The notes below the pieces were generated by a model that worked only from the letters and a program-made list of their open reading frames with translations, did not search any database and was not told the DNA's origin. From NCBI GenBank assembly GCA_930987745.1, contig CAKNKX010000016.1, positions 1-36,503 of the forward strand: 36,503 nucleotides of DNA. Direction: 5' to 3'. The stretch comes from an uncultured Clostridium sp. GTDB taxonomy: Bacteria; Bacillota; Clostridia; TANB77; CAG-508. Both the position numbers and the translations under genes were made by a program. Positions 1 through 7,559 of the stretch are shown here, piece after piece. Each line of letters opens with the position of its first letter. Positions within the stretch are counted from its first letter, which is position 1.

Positions 1-129
1 ATAAAACCAACAACTTTAAATGTATGTATTAATGCATTAAAAGAAAAGAATATTACTATAGAAACAACTGGATATAGTAGAAATCAAGTATTTGCTTTTC
101 AAAAATATATTGATTTGTTTTTAAAATAA
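1..129 (+). CDS. C-terminal end of a Fic/DOC-family protein (partial)
   Basis: The window opens inside an ORF whose last 42 codons read in frame 1 to a TAA at 127-129. The residues (…KPTTLNVCINALKEKN, then TGYSRNQVFAF) resemble the C-terminal winged-helix tail of clostridial Fic-family proteins, where a 'GYSRNQVF' stretch is common. The catalytic HPFxxGNG motif lies outside the window, so activity cannot be judged. Family assignment is from recalled resemblance and is moderate; the reading frame itself is clear. Confidence 0.6.
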   Translation: MKPTTLNVCINALKEKNITIETTGYSRNQVFAFQKYIDLFLK

Positions 130-200
130 GAACCTGACCCGACGTAGCAATCAAAGATTGCAATCGGGTTACCCAGAACCTTGTTATCTTCAATAATAAA
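124..200 (+). repeat. Structured repeat, copy A
   Basis: About 75 nt directly after the Fic-like stop codon. It contains a nested hairpin: cccga…tcggg closing around gcaatc-AAA-gattgc, followed by a tail ending in aaccttgtt. A second, more diverged copy lies at 14800-14879 in the same orientation, also directly after a stop codon. I do not recognise a named RNA family. It could be a REP-like element or a terminator-linked structured repeat. Confidence 0.65.
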
Positions 201-204
201 AATT

Positions 205-344
205 ATAAAACGGAAAATATTAAAAAATCGTTTTACAAAAATTTATAGCACGGAAAATTGAAAAAATCCGTGCTATAAATTTTAATAGAACGAAAAAATG
301 GAAAAATCCGTGCTATAAAAATCCATAGGACGAAAAAACAAAGA
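205..344. repeat. 40-bp tandem palindromic repeat, about 3.5 copies
   Basis: Units start at 205, 245, 285 and 325, an exact 40-bp period, with the last unit decaying after about 344. Each unit begins ataRNACG-like and folds on itself. Unit 2 has a perfect 14-bp inverted repeat (241-254 with 267-280, 12-nt loop). Unit 1 has a different stem (aaaacg with cgtttt), while unit 3 keeps the unit 2 right arm with one mismatch. Paired changes between units 1 and 2 suggest selection for the hairpin. The copies are contiguous without spacers, so this is not a CRISPR array. No gene is visible between 130 and 538. Confidence 0.75.
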
Positions 345-495
345 AAAGCAAGTTTACATTATGTTCCTAAATAGCAAGTGAATATATAAAAATAAAACTT
401 AAGAGTTAAAGAGAATCCTAAGTAAAGTGTCTTTAAAGGTGCTTTATTTTTTGCCCAAAAATTCAAAATATTTAGTGTGAATTTTACCGAATTTG

Positions 496-524
496 TTGAG
501 GAAAATGTGAATTTGTGATATAGT
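496..524 (+). promoter_or_regulatory. Candidate promoter for the nucleotide-enzyme gene run
   Basis: A -35-like TTGAGG (496-501) and a -10-like TATAGT (519-524) are separated by exactly 17 nt, upstream of the CYTH remnant and the co-directional genes that follow. Assignment is by consensus only. Confidence 0.4.
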
Positions 525-538
525 GTAGATATTATTAA

Positions 539-880
539 AAGAGAAATATAGCTGTTATTGAAAAAAGAAGAATCCAGCAAATGCAAGAAACAGAGATAGA
601 AGTAAATTCTTTTGAAGAAACAAATGAATTACTTGAAAAGCTTGGATTTTCATATCGAAGCTATCAAGAAAAAAGACGAGAAAAATATATTTTAAATGAA
701 CATGAGATAGATATTGATACATGGCCTAGGTTATTACCATTTATTGAAATTGAAGGAAAAGATAAAAATGATATAGAAAAAATATTAAGTATTTTAGGAT
801 ATTCTTTCAAGGATACTGTTTCATGTACTGTTGATGAGATTTATAAAAATATTGGTTTAGATATAAATAATATGAAGTAA
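539..880 (+). pseudogene. N-terminally truncated CYTH-domain (triphosphatase/class IV adenylate cyclase-like) gene
   Basis: The frame is open from 539, after a TAA at 536-538, with the first ATG at 581 and the stop at 878-880. The residues match the C-terminal half of CYTH proteins: ETEIEVNSF, then EIDIDTWPRLLPFIEIEG, then the DEIYKNIG tail. CYTH enzymes act on triphosphate substrates inside an eight-stranded tunnel. The N-terminal half, including the ExExK motif, is missing and there is no convincing ribosome binding site before ATG 581. It is probably a decayed remnant rather than an active enzyme. No CGG is involved, so this is decay by deletion and not a recoded gene. Confidence 0.6.
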
Positions 881-913
881 CTTAAATTCTAATTGCAAAT
901 TAAGGGGAAGAAT

Positions 914-1312
914 ATGAAAGTTATAACTATTAAACAACCTTGGGCAACATTGATTGCAAAAAGGTATAAGGAATATGAATTTAGAACTTGGAAAACAAAA
1001 TATAGAGGAGAAATTCTAATTCATGCAGGTAAAGGAACAGACAAAGAAGCAATGACTAGATTCGAAGATTTGAAATTAGAGTATCCTGAAGGTTGTATAA
1101 TAGCAAAAGCTAAAATAACAGATTGCATTTATGTTGATGACAATTTTAGAAAAAGAGTTATTCCTAAAAATCCTAATGTTTATAAAAGTTTAAACAGAAC
1201 AGAATGGGAAGGCTATGGATTTAAAATTGAAGAAGTAGAAGAAATTAGACCAATAAAGATAAACGGAAAACTAAGTTTATGGGAATATGATTATAATGTT
1301 AATGGAGAGTGA
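914..1312 (+). CDS. ASCH-domain protein
   Basis: 132 aa. The N-terminus MKVITIKQPWATLIA and the later GEILIHAGK are typical of small ASCH (PUA-like) proteins, which bind RNA or modified nucleosides; some members hydrolyse N4-acetylcytidine. ATG 914 is preferred because AAGGGGA lies just upstream. An in-frame TTG at 893 would put that ribosome binding site inside the gene. The C-terminus ends in a Trp-containing segment (KLSLWEYDY). It overlaps the GTG-type start region of the next gene, so the two are probably co-translated. The precise substrate is unknown. Confidence 0.8.
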   Translation: MKVITIKQPWATLIAKRYKEYEFRTWKTKYRGEILIHAGKGTDKEAMTRFEDLKLEYPEGCIIAKAKITDCIYVDDNFRKRVIPKNPNVYKSLNRTEWEGYGFKIEEVEEIRPIKINGKLSLWEYDYNVNGE

Positions 1313-1317
1313 AAGGT

Positions 1318-1878
1318 GTGGCAGTTAAAATAATTTATTTTGTGCATGGAACAACCACTGATAATATAGAGCATAAATCTACAGGATGGTTGCGTGGAAA
1401 TTTGAGTGAAAAAGGAATAGAGCAAAGTATTAAATTGAGAGAGCAAATAAACTTAAATGAAATAGATTTAGTAATTAGTTCGGATTTGAAAAGAGCAATG
1501 GATTCGGCTAAATATACATTCAAAGATTCAAAAGTGATATTACACGATAAAAGGCTAAGAGAATGCAATTATGGAGATTTAAATGGAGCAGATACATCTT
1601 TGGTAAAATATGAAGAACATATAGATAGTAAATTTCCTAATGGAGAATCTTTAAAAGAAGTTGAAAAAAGACTAAGAAATTTTTGTGAATATCTATTAGA
1701 AAGTTATAATGGAAAAACTATTGCTTTAGTCTCACATAAAGCACCACAATTAGCTTTAGAAGTCATAACAAAAAATATTAGTTGGAAAGATGCAATAGAT
1801 AACGACTGGAGAAAAACAAAGAATTGGCAACCTGGATGGAGATATGAAATAAGACGAATAGAGAAAGAAACGAAATAA
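1318..1878 (+). CDS. Histidine phosphatase superfamily protein with altered RHG motif
   Basis: 186 aa. It has the fold hallmarks of the phosphoglycerate-mutase-like phosphatases: N-terminal IIYFVHGTTTDN, then GWLRGNLSEKGIEQS, VISSDLKRAMDSA, LRECNYGDLNG and a C-terminal VSHKAPQ with the second His. The catalytic His is present, but the usual Arg of the RHG motif is replaced (FVHG), so activity or substrate may differ. GTG 1318 is favoured because GGAG lies about 10 nt upstream; GTG 1309, overlapping the previous TGA, is the alternative. It sits within a run of small nucleotide or phosphate enzymes. Confidence 0.82.
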   Translation: MAVKIIYFVHGTTTDNIEHKSTGWLRGNLSEKGIEQSIKLREQINLNEIDLVISSDLKRAMDSAKYTFKDSKVILHDKRLRECNYGDLNGADTSLVKYEEHIDSKFPNGESLKEVEKRLRNFCEYLLESYNGKTIALVSHKAPQLALEVITKNISWKDAIDNDWRKTKNWQPGWRYEIRRIEKETK

Positions 1879-1901
1879 GAAAAATTGTAAGGAGAATTAA
1901 A

Positions 1902-2255
1902 TTGAATAGTCAATTAGATTTATGGAATAAGTTAAATGAAAATAACACATTGCAAGAAGTACAGAAATATATAAAAGACGTGATAGAAATAAGAGGTTTT
2001 TCGAATCAAGAAATAGAGAAAACAATGTTACTACTTTTAGAAGAAGTTGGAGAACTTGCAAAATCAATAAGAAAAAATGCTACCAATATGGGGATAGATA
2101 AAAATAAAATTAACCATTATGATACAATAGAAAGTGAAGTGGCAGACGTTTTTATTGTATTATGTAGTGTATGTAATAAACTAGATATTGATTTATATAA
2201 GGCTTTAAAAGATAAAGAGAAAGAAAATATAAATAGAATTTGGAACAAGGAGTAA
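1902..2255 (+). CDS. MazG-like nucleotide pyrophosphohydrolase
   Basis: 117 aa starting at TTG, with AAGGAG 7 nt upstream. The metal-binding motif LLLEEVGELAKSI (ExxE) and the later ESEVADVFIVL (ExxD) are diagnostic of the all-alpha NTP pyrophosphatase/MazG fold, which hydrolyses (d)NTPs to (d)NMP and pyrophosphate. Single-domain size is normal for the clostridial short MazG type. Its stop lies 2 nt before the next gene's ATG, so tight coupling is expected. The substrate cannot be read from the sequence; house-cleaning of non-canonical nucleotides is the family expectation. Confidence 0.85.
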   Translation: MNSQLDLWNKLNENNTLQEVQKYIKDVIEIRGFSNQEIEKTMLLLLEEVGELAKSIRKNATNMGIDKNKINHYDTIESEVADVFIVLCSVCNKLDIDLYKALKDKEKENINRIWNKE

Positions 2256-2257
2256 AA

Positions 2258-3295
2258 ATGTCAAAAAATTATATAGAACAAATAAACCAAAATACGAAAG
2301 GATATTATTCGATACTTTCAAAGGACTTTCCACAGTTTTTAAATGATTATATTTATACTCCAGAAATGCAAAAACTAGATGGCATTAATCAAATATGTGG
2401 TGCTTACTGGAGAAAAGAAAACATATATGAAGATATGTATTCAGTTTTAAAACATAGTGTAGGTGTGGCTCTTATTATATGGAATTTTACACATGATAAG
2501 AAACAAACAATAGCAGGTTTACTTCATGATATATCAAGTCCAGCATTTAAACATTGTATAGATTTTTTAAATGGTGATGCAGAAAAACAAGAATCAACAG
2601 AAGAACAGACATTAGAAGTAATTAAGAATTCAAAAGAAATAATGAGTTTATTAAAAAGAGATAAAATAGAAATAGAAGAAGTAAGCGATTATAAAATTTA
2701 TCCGGTAGCAGATAATGAAACACCAAAATTATCAGCAGATAGATTAGAATATACATTTATGAATGGAACTTACTATAAAAAAGTTTGGGATTTATCAGAG
2801 ATAAAAGATATATATGAAGATATCCAAATTATAAAAAATGAAGATAATATTTCTGAATTAGGATTTAGAACGGTAGAAAAGGCAGAGAAATTTATAAATG
2901 GAGCAAGTGAGTTATGGCCTTTATGGATTAGCTCTAAAGATACAATAACTATGTATTTTTTTGCGGACATTATAGAAAAAATGTATAAAGAAAAGTATAT
3001 AACCAAAAAAGATTTATATGAATTGTCTGAACAAGAAATAATCAATATGATAAGAAACTGCCCAGATAAGAAAATTTCAAATATATTTAACAGATTCATG
3101 AACTGCAATAATTTTGTGGATTGTGAGGAATATAAAGATGATAAGTTTTGTGTAAGCAGAAAAGTAAAAAGAAGATATATAAATCCGATTACAGCCAATG
3201 GAAGCAGAATATATGATGTTTCAAATAAATCGAAAGAAAAGATTGATAGTTATATAAATATGAAAGTAAGTAAATATGCTTATGTAGATATGTAA
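2258..3295 (+). CDS. HD-domain hydrolase
   Basis: 345 aa. The HD metal-binding signature is visible as LKHSVGVALII, then AGLLHDISSPAFKHC, with a later conserved Asp region (SADRLEYTF). This fits metal-dependent phosphohydrolases related to nucleotidases. ATG 2258 is chosen because AAGGAG sits 5 nt upstream, overlapping the end of the MazG-like gene; an in-frame TTG at 2240 has no such site. The C-terminal third (helical, Lys-rich, several Cys) is not recognised. It follows a MazG-like gene and precedes a Nudix gene, which suggests a role in nucleotide turnover. Confidence 0.8.
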   Translation: MSKNYIEQINQNTKGYYSILSKDFPQFLNDYIYTPEMQKLDGINQICGAYWRKENIYEDMYSVLKHSVGVALIIWNFTHDKKQTIAGLLHDISSPAFKHCIDFLNGDAEKQESTEEQTLEVIKNSKEIMSLLKRDKIEIEEVSDYKIYPVADNETPKLSADRLEYTFMNGTYYKKVWDLSEIKDIYEDIQIIKNEDNISELGFRTVEKAEKFINGASELWPLWISSKDTITMYFFADIIEKMYKEKYITKKDLYELSEQEIINMIRNCPDKKISNIFNRFMNCNNFVDCEEYKDDKFCVSRKVKRRYINPITANGSRIYDVSNKSKEKIDSYINMKVSKYAYVDM

Positions 3296-3317
3296 AAATA
3301 TTAGTTGGGAGAAAAGA

Positions 3318-3803
3318 ATGGATAAACCAATAAGAAAAGCAGTTAGATGCTTTTTAATAAAAGATAATAAAGTAGTAGTAACAAAATATAAAGAAGGAAA
3401 TAAAAAAGCAGGATATTATGAAATACCAGGTGGGAAAATTGAAGAAGGAGAAATTCCAGAACAGACAGTTATAAGAGAAATGCGCGAGGAAACAGGACTA
3501 AAAATTAGAAACTTAAAATATAAGGGAAATATGATTATTGAATATCCAAATAGAATATTTGATTTTGATATATTTATATGTAATGAATGTGAAGGAAAAC
3601 CACAAGACTTTGAAGAAAATACATCAGAGTGGATAGAAATTAATGAATTATTAAAGAAAGAAAAAATATTGTCTAATATAATGATTTTAGATAGATTTTT
3701 TATTAAAGGTCTAACTGATGAAAAATGCGAATTTAAAATGAAGATACAAGTAGATGAGAAAGAAAATATTTTAGGTGTAAATTATAAATTGGAGGAAAAG
3801 TAA
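3318..3803 (+). CDS. Nudix hydrolase
   Basis: 161 aa, ATG with GGGAGAA upstream. A complete Nudix box (Gx5Ex7REUxEExGU) starts at GGKIEEGEIPEQ and runs through REMREETGLKI. The N-terminal strand KAVRCFLIKDNKVVVTKYK is typical of MutT-like enzymes that cleave nucleoside diphosphates linked to X. The C-terminal extension (about residues 125-161) is unassigned. It is the first of two Nudix genes in this run. Confidence 0.9.
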   Translation: MDKPIRKAVRCFLIKDNKVVVTKYKEGNKKAGYYEIPGGKIEEGEIPEQTVIREMREETGLKIRNLKYKGNMIIEYPNRIFDFDIFICNECEGKPQDFEENTSEWIEINELLKKEKILSNIMILDRFFIKGLTDEKCEFKMKIQVDEKENILGVNYKLEEK

Positions 3804-3805
3804 AT

Positions 3806-3949
3806 GGGAAATTATTTTATAATCCTATTTCCGAAGAATTAGAGATAAAAAGAAAACTAATGGAGGTAGGAAACTTAAGAGTATATTCTAGAAGTTCAGA
3901 AGTAATGCAATATTATAAAGAGAAATTTAAAGATATAGAAAGAGAATAA
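3806..3949 (+). pseudogene. Small degenerate ORF (unknown)
   Basis: The ATG at 3804, right after the Nudix stop, hits a stop after 12 codons. A different frame from 3806 is open for 47 codons (starting GKLFYNPISEELEIKRK, ending KEKFKDIERE, TAA 3947-3949) but has no start until ATG 3863. Adding one G after the ATG would give a natural 'MGKLFYNP' start, so a 1-nt deletion near the start is likely. No CGG is present. I do not recognise the family. Confidence 0.4.
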
Positions 3950-3987
3950 TTTATGTTGATAAATAAATTTAAGTATTGGAGAAAATC

Positions 3988-4228
3988 ATGAAAATAGGAA
4001 TAGATTTAGATGGAGTAGTAATAGATAGTGAAACAACATTTAGAACTTATGAGGAGATATTTGATATAGATTGATGATGATTGGAGAATAATAAAAAGAT
4101 TAGCAGATAATCAAGTAAAGACACTATATTTTAGAGATACAAATCTGATGAAACTAGAAGAAAATGAGTATATAAAAGAAGTGAACAACTGGGGAGAAAT
4201 ATATAGAGTTATAAAGGAAAATTCATAA
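3988..4228 (+). pseudogene. Internally deleted HAD-family (deoxy)nucleotidase-like gene
   Basis: ATG 3988 has GGAGA upstream and opens MKIGIDLDGVVIDSE, the HAD DxDG motif I, but a TGA follows after 28 codons. The next stretch, in another frame (DDWRIIKRLADNQ…NWGEIYRVIKENS, TAA 4226-4228), matches the C-terminal end of the same kind of protein: the motif III/IV Asp pair and the 'NWGEIYR' tail of clostridial NT5C-like HAD proteins. The middle of the gene is missing, so this is an internal deletion rather than a recoding site. Confidence 0.65.
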
Positions 4229-4289
4229 AGTGGTATAAATAATAAGGATTAAAAAATATAATAAATTTACTTTAAGTGGAGGAATAAAA

Positions 4290-5171
4290 ATGTTTGGAAT
4301 TATAGAAATAGGAAGTAACAATACTAAAACGCACATATATGAAGATGAAAAATTAGTATATGAAAATACGACTACAATTGAATTTAAGAAGAATTATAAA
4401 ATAGAAAATAAAATAAATGATAATGATGTAAATCTATTGTACAATGTGATAAATAATGCTTTAAACTATACTAAAAATATAAATATTTATGGATGTAGTA
4501 TATTCAGAAATATATCTAAAGAAGAATTAAAAGAAATAAATAATCAATTAAACTATAAATATGGTTTAAAAATAGAAGTTGTATCTCAAGAAGATGAAGC
4601 AAATTATACTGCATTAGGTTGTTATAATGATATAGACTACAAAGGAAATATTTGTGTTTTTATAGGCGGAGGAGGTTCGACAGAACTTATATTTGTAAAT
4701 AATAAAAAAATTATAGATAAAAAATATTATAATTTTGGAGTAGTAGATATTACGAATAAATTTGATACTTTAAAAAATGATATTCCAGATTGTTCTTTTA
4801 ATGATGTATATAATTATGTTAGTGAATTAATTAATGATATAAATATTAAGGCAGATGTTTTAATATTAGCAGGTGGTGACCATTTATACTGGTATAATAA
4901 TGCAGAATATAAATTGTTAGATAATACTTTATATAAAAATGATAAACAAAAATATATGATAACAGCTAATATGAGTGATAATTATGACAGAAATGCTTTA
5001 GAAACTTCTTTGGACAGAATTAGAGAAAATAGTGATAATCCTAAATGGTTTGATGGCTCAAGAGCAATGAAAGTAATTAACAATATGATTTTACACAAAA
5101 TTGATGCAAAATATATAATTCCAACAAAAATAAATATGGAAGATGGATTAATAATGAAAAATAAATATTAA
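4290..5171 (+). CDS. Ppx/GppA-like phosphatase family protein
   Basis: 293 aa, with GGAGG 6-8 nt before ATG. The N-terminal phosphate loop IIEIGSNNTK, the SQEDEANYTALG segment and the second phosphate loop FIGGGGSTEL are those of the exopolyphosphatase/pppGpp phosphatase (ASKHA) family. Its length matches the short bacterial form without the C-terminal HD-like domain. The role could be polyphosphate or pppGpp turnover. The DxGSxxx motif has Glu in place of the first Asp (EIGS), a small deviation from the usual DIGS. It is co-directional with the flanking nucleotide genes. Confidence 0.78.
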   Translation: MFGIIEIGSNNTKTHIYEDEKLVYENTTTIEFKKNYKIENKINDNDVNLLYNVINNALNYTKNINIYGCSIFRNISKEELKEINNQLNYKYGLKIEVVSQEDEANYTALGCYNDIDYKGNICVFIGGGGSTELIFVNNKKIIDKKYYNFGVVDITNKFDTLKNDIPDCSFNDVYNYVSELINDINIKADVLILAGGDHLYWYNNAEYKLLDNTLYKNDKQKYMITANMSDNYDRNALETSLDRIRENSDNPKWFDGSRAMKVINNMILHKIDAKYIIPTKINMEDGLIMKNKY

Positions 5172-5213
5172 AAAACAAAGTGAATAATTATTAAGAAGGA
5201 GAAAATTAAAGTT

Positions 5214-6146
5214 ATGTTAAATAAGATAATTGAAAGTTGTAAATATGTTTCTAAAAATTCAAAATCAGTTAAAATAAATAAAACAAAAATAGATGAATTT
5301 GTAAAAACAATCAATAAAGTAAAACAGAAACATTGGTTAAGCTTTTCTCCATATGATTTATTGGATTTGCCAGTAGAGACAATAATTAATTTCTTATTAG
5401 TATATGAATCAATAGACTTTTCATTTTGGGGAAGTCCTAAATGGACAATAGACACAAATGAAGGAAAAGAAGATGGGAGTATTGCATTATTATATGCAAT
5501 CTTAAAATATGTAAAAGATAAAAATACTACTGATTTTTCTAATATAACAAAAGAAGAATTTAGAGAGATATTAAAAGGAAATATAGAAATTCCATTATTT
5601 GAAGAAAGATATAATATTATAAAAAATGTTAGTAAAATAGTAGATGAAAAAATGAACGGAAATTTTTATTTATTCATAAAAGATATTACCAGTGATGTAG
5701 AATTATTTGAAATCATAACAAAGTATTTTGAGAATTTTAAAGACGAAAGAACTTACAACAACAAGAAAATTTATTTTTATAAACTAGCGCAATTACTGAC
5801 ATCAGATATATTACATATAAGAAAATTAAAAGAAAATGTAAAAGTTGACTATTCCCATTTAGTAGGATGTAGTGATTACAAAATACCACAAGTAATGAGA
5901 GGATTAGGAATTTTAGAATATAGTGAAAATTTAGCAAATATTATAGACAATAAAAAAGAAATAGAAGTAAATTCAGAATATGAAGTAGAAATAAGAGCTA
6001 ATATGATTGTGGTAATAGATTTAATAAAGGAAAAATTAGAAAATAAGGCGTGTGCAATTGATATTAATGATTATATTTGGAGTCAAGGAAAAAATAAAAG
6101 TTTGGAATTAAAGCCATATCATTTAACTAGAAATACTAATTATTAA
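5214..6146 (+). CDS. Queuosine salvage protein Qng1 (DUF2419 family)
   Basis: 310 aa. Conserved family landmarks appear in order: FSFWGSPKW with a following DGSIALLY, the IPLFEERYNII segment, YFYKLAQLLTSDI, CSDYKIPQVMRGLGILEYS and EVEIRANMIVVIDLI, then the C-terminal DINDYIWSQGK. The family hydrolyses queuosine 5'-phosphate (or the nucleoside) to release queuine for reuse in tRNA modification; it is best known from eukaryotes and occurs in scattered bacteria. ATG 5214 has AAGGAG about 12 nt upstream. No other queuosine gene is visible in this window. Assignment is by recalled motifs, without alignment. Confidence 0.8.
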   Translation: MLNKIIESCKYVSKNSKSVKINKTKIDEFVKTINKVKQKHWLSFSPYDLLDLPVETIINFLLVYESIDFSFWGSPKWTIDTNEGKEDGSIALLYAILKYVKDKNTTDFSNITKEEFREILKGNIEIPLFEERYNIIKNVSKIVDEKMNGNFYLFIKDITSDVELFEIITKYFENFKDERTYNNKKIYFYKLAQLLTSDILHIRKLKENVKVDYSHLVGCSDYKIPQVMRGLGILEYSENLANIIDNKKEIEVNSEYEVEIRANMIVVIDLIKEKLENKACAIDINDYIWSQGKNKSLELKPYHLTRNTNY

Positions 6147-6184
6147 AAAAATGTAGATAAAATAAATTGTTAGGAGTGTTTTAT

Positions 6185-6817
6185 ATGTTAAAAGGAATTG
6201 AAGTTTTATGTCATAGTAGTATTAGAATAGAAAAAGGAAATGTAATATACTTTGACCCATTTGAAATAAAAAGAAAATATAATGATGCAGACTTAATATT
6301 TATAACACATGACCATTATGACCATTATTCAGAGGAAGATATTGATAAAGTAATAAAAGAAGATACAACAATAATTATACCAGAAGACCTTTGGTCAAAA
6401 CTATTAGATAAAGGTATCAAAAAAGAAAACATTATTACTGTAAAACCAGGAGAGAAAAAAGAAATAAAAGGTATTAAATTTGAAACAATACCAGCATATA
6501 ACATAAATAAAGCATTTCACCCAAAAGAAAATGGTTGGGTAGGGTATATAATTGAAATTGAAGGAATTTCATATTATATCGCAGGAGATACAGATATCAC
6601 TAAAGAAAATAAGAAAGTAAAATGTGATGTTGCATTTGTTCCAGTTGGAGGAACATATACAATGGATTTTAAAGAAGCGGGAGAATTAATAAATGAAATA
6701 AAACCTAAAATAGCTATACCTATTCATTATGGAAGTATAGTGGGAACAAAAGAAGATGCTATTAATTTTTCAAAATTGATAAATCATGAAATAAAAACCG
6801 AAATATTAATGAAATAG
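6185..6817 (+). CDS. Metallo-beta-lactamase-fold hydrolase (UlaG-like)
   Basis: 210 aa. The metal-binding signature THDHYDHYS (HxHxDH) is complete. Later ligands are visible in YYIAGDTD (Asp) and IPIHYGSIVG (His). The short architecture with an early 'HSSIRI…YFDPF' segment is that of the UlaG/YtkL-type L-ascorbate-6-phosphate lactonase-like subgroup, many of which are nucleases or lactonases of unknown substrate. ATG 6185 has TTAGGAG upstream. An in-frame TTG at 6167 would absorb the ribosome binding site. Confidence 0.85.
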   Translation: MLKGIEVLCHSSIRIEKGNVIYFDPFEIKRKYNDADLIFITHDHYDHYSEEDIDKVIKEDTTIIIPEDLWSKLLDKGIKKENIITVKPGEKKEIKGIKFETIPAYNINKAFHPKENGWVGYIIEIEGISYYIAGDTDITKENKKVKCDVAFVPVGGTYTMDFKEAGELINEIKPKIAIPIHYGSIVGTKEDAINFSKLINHEIKTEILMK

Positions 6818-6892
6818 AGGTTAAATGATGGTAATATGCAGTGTATAGATATGTATTATTATTCAAAAAAATTGTAATAAAGAGGTGTAAAA

Positions 6893-7303
6893 ATGAAAAA
6901 ATTAAATGTAATAATTGTATATAACAAAAAAGAAGAAAAAATACTTATGTGTAAAAGGGAAAAAGAACCATATAAAGGAATGTTTAACTTAGTAGGAGGA
7001 AAAGTAGAAAAAGATGAAGAAGAACTTCATGCAGCATATCGTGAATTAGAGGAAGAAACAGGAATAACTAAGAGTGATATTAAATTAACAAATATTATGA
7101 ATCTTAATTATAAGCTAAAAGATATGGAATTAGAAGTTTATGCAGGAAAGTTAAATAAAGATGTAGAATTAGTAGAAGAAGTAAATAAGCTATATTGGAT
7201 AGATAAAGATGAGAACTTTTTTGATATGGACAAATTTGCAGGAGAAGGAAATATAGGACATATGGTAAAACAAGTAGAAATGAACAAAGAAAATATATTC
7301 TAG
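6893..7303 (+). CDS. Nudix hydrolase (MutT/8-oxo-dGTPase-like)
   Basis: 136 aa. The Nudix box runs from GGKVEKDEEELHAAYRE through LEEETGI. The N-terminus has 'ILMCKREKEPYKGMFNLVGG', common in MutT-like sanitising enzymes. A good AAGAGGTG lies before ATG 6893. Its TAG is followed in the same frame by the DUF84 remnant at 7304-7438, so a deletion may have joined the two genes and altered the original C-terminus here. This is the second Nudix gene in the run. Confidence 0.87.
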   Translation: MKKLNVIIVYNKKEEKILMCKREKEPYKGMFNLVGGKVEKDEEELHAAYRELEEETGITKSDIKLTNIMNLNYKLKDMELEVYAGKLNKDVELVEEVNKLYWIDKDENFFDMDKFAGEGNIGHMVKQVEMNKENIF

Positions 7304-7438
7304 AACGAAAATGAATTAAGCAAATCTCAAGGTGGAATTGGAATATTAACCAAAGGAGAAGTAACAAGAATAGATTTAACAAGAAATGCATTTATTATGG
7401 CTTTAACAAAATATATTAATGGAGAAACATGGGTATAA
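7304..7438 (+). pseudogene. C-terminal remnant of a DUF84 (YjjX-like) non-canonical purine NTPase
   Basis: Directly after the Nudix TAG and in the same frame, 44 codons read NELSKSQGGIGILTKGEV, then TRIDLTRNAFIMALTKY, to a TAA at 7436-7438. 'GGIGxLTxGxxTRxDL…A…AL' is the characteristic C-terminal segment of the DUF84/XTPase family. No start codon or N-terminal part is present. It is a remnant of a further nucleotide-sanitising gene removed by deletion. Confidence 0.6.
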
Positions 7439-7559
7439 AGGAAAAAAATATAAATTCTATTCTGTATATTATCCTATAGGAAATGGTAGATTTAACATTG
7501 ATAAATCTATAGAAGATATAAAGTGGATTATAGAACATGACATAAGAAGGGAAAAGTAA
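7419..7559 (+). CDS. Small ORF of unknown function (46 aa)
   Basis: ATG 7419 opens MEKHGYKGKKYKFYSVYYPIG… and ends at a TAA (7557-7559) immediately before the next gene's ATG, so the two would be coupled. It overlaps the DUF84 remnant in another frame. There is no clear ribosome binding site. It may be a C-terminal fragment of a lost gene rather than a small protein. I do not recognise it. Confidence 0.35.
   Translation: MEKHGYKGKKYKFYSVYYPIGNGRFNIDKSIEDIKWIIEHDIRREK

Noticed and set aside
205..344. CRISPR array
   Set aside because: The 40-bp units are contiguous with no unique spacers, and there are no cas genes.
3804..4228. Reading the 3806 and HAD fragments as further recoded genes
   Set aside because: No CGG is present at the breaks, and the HAD remnant lacks its central part altogether.
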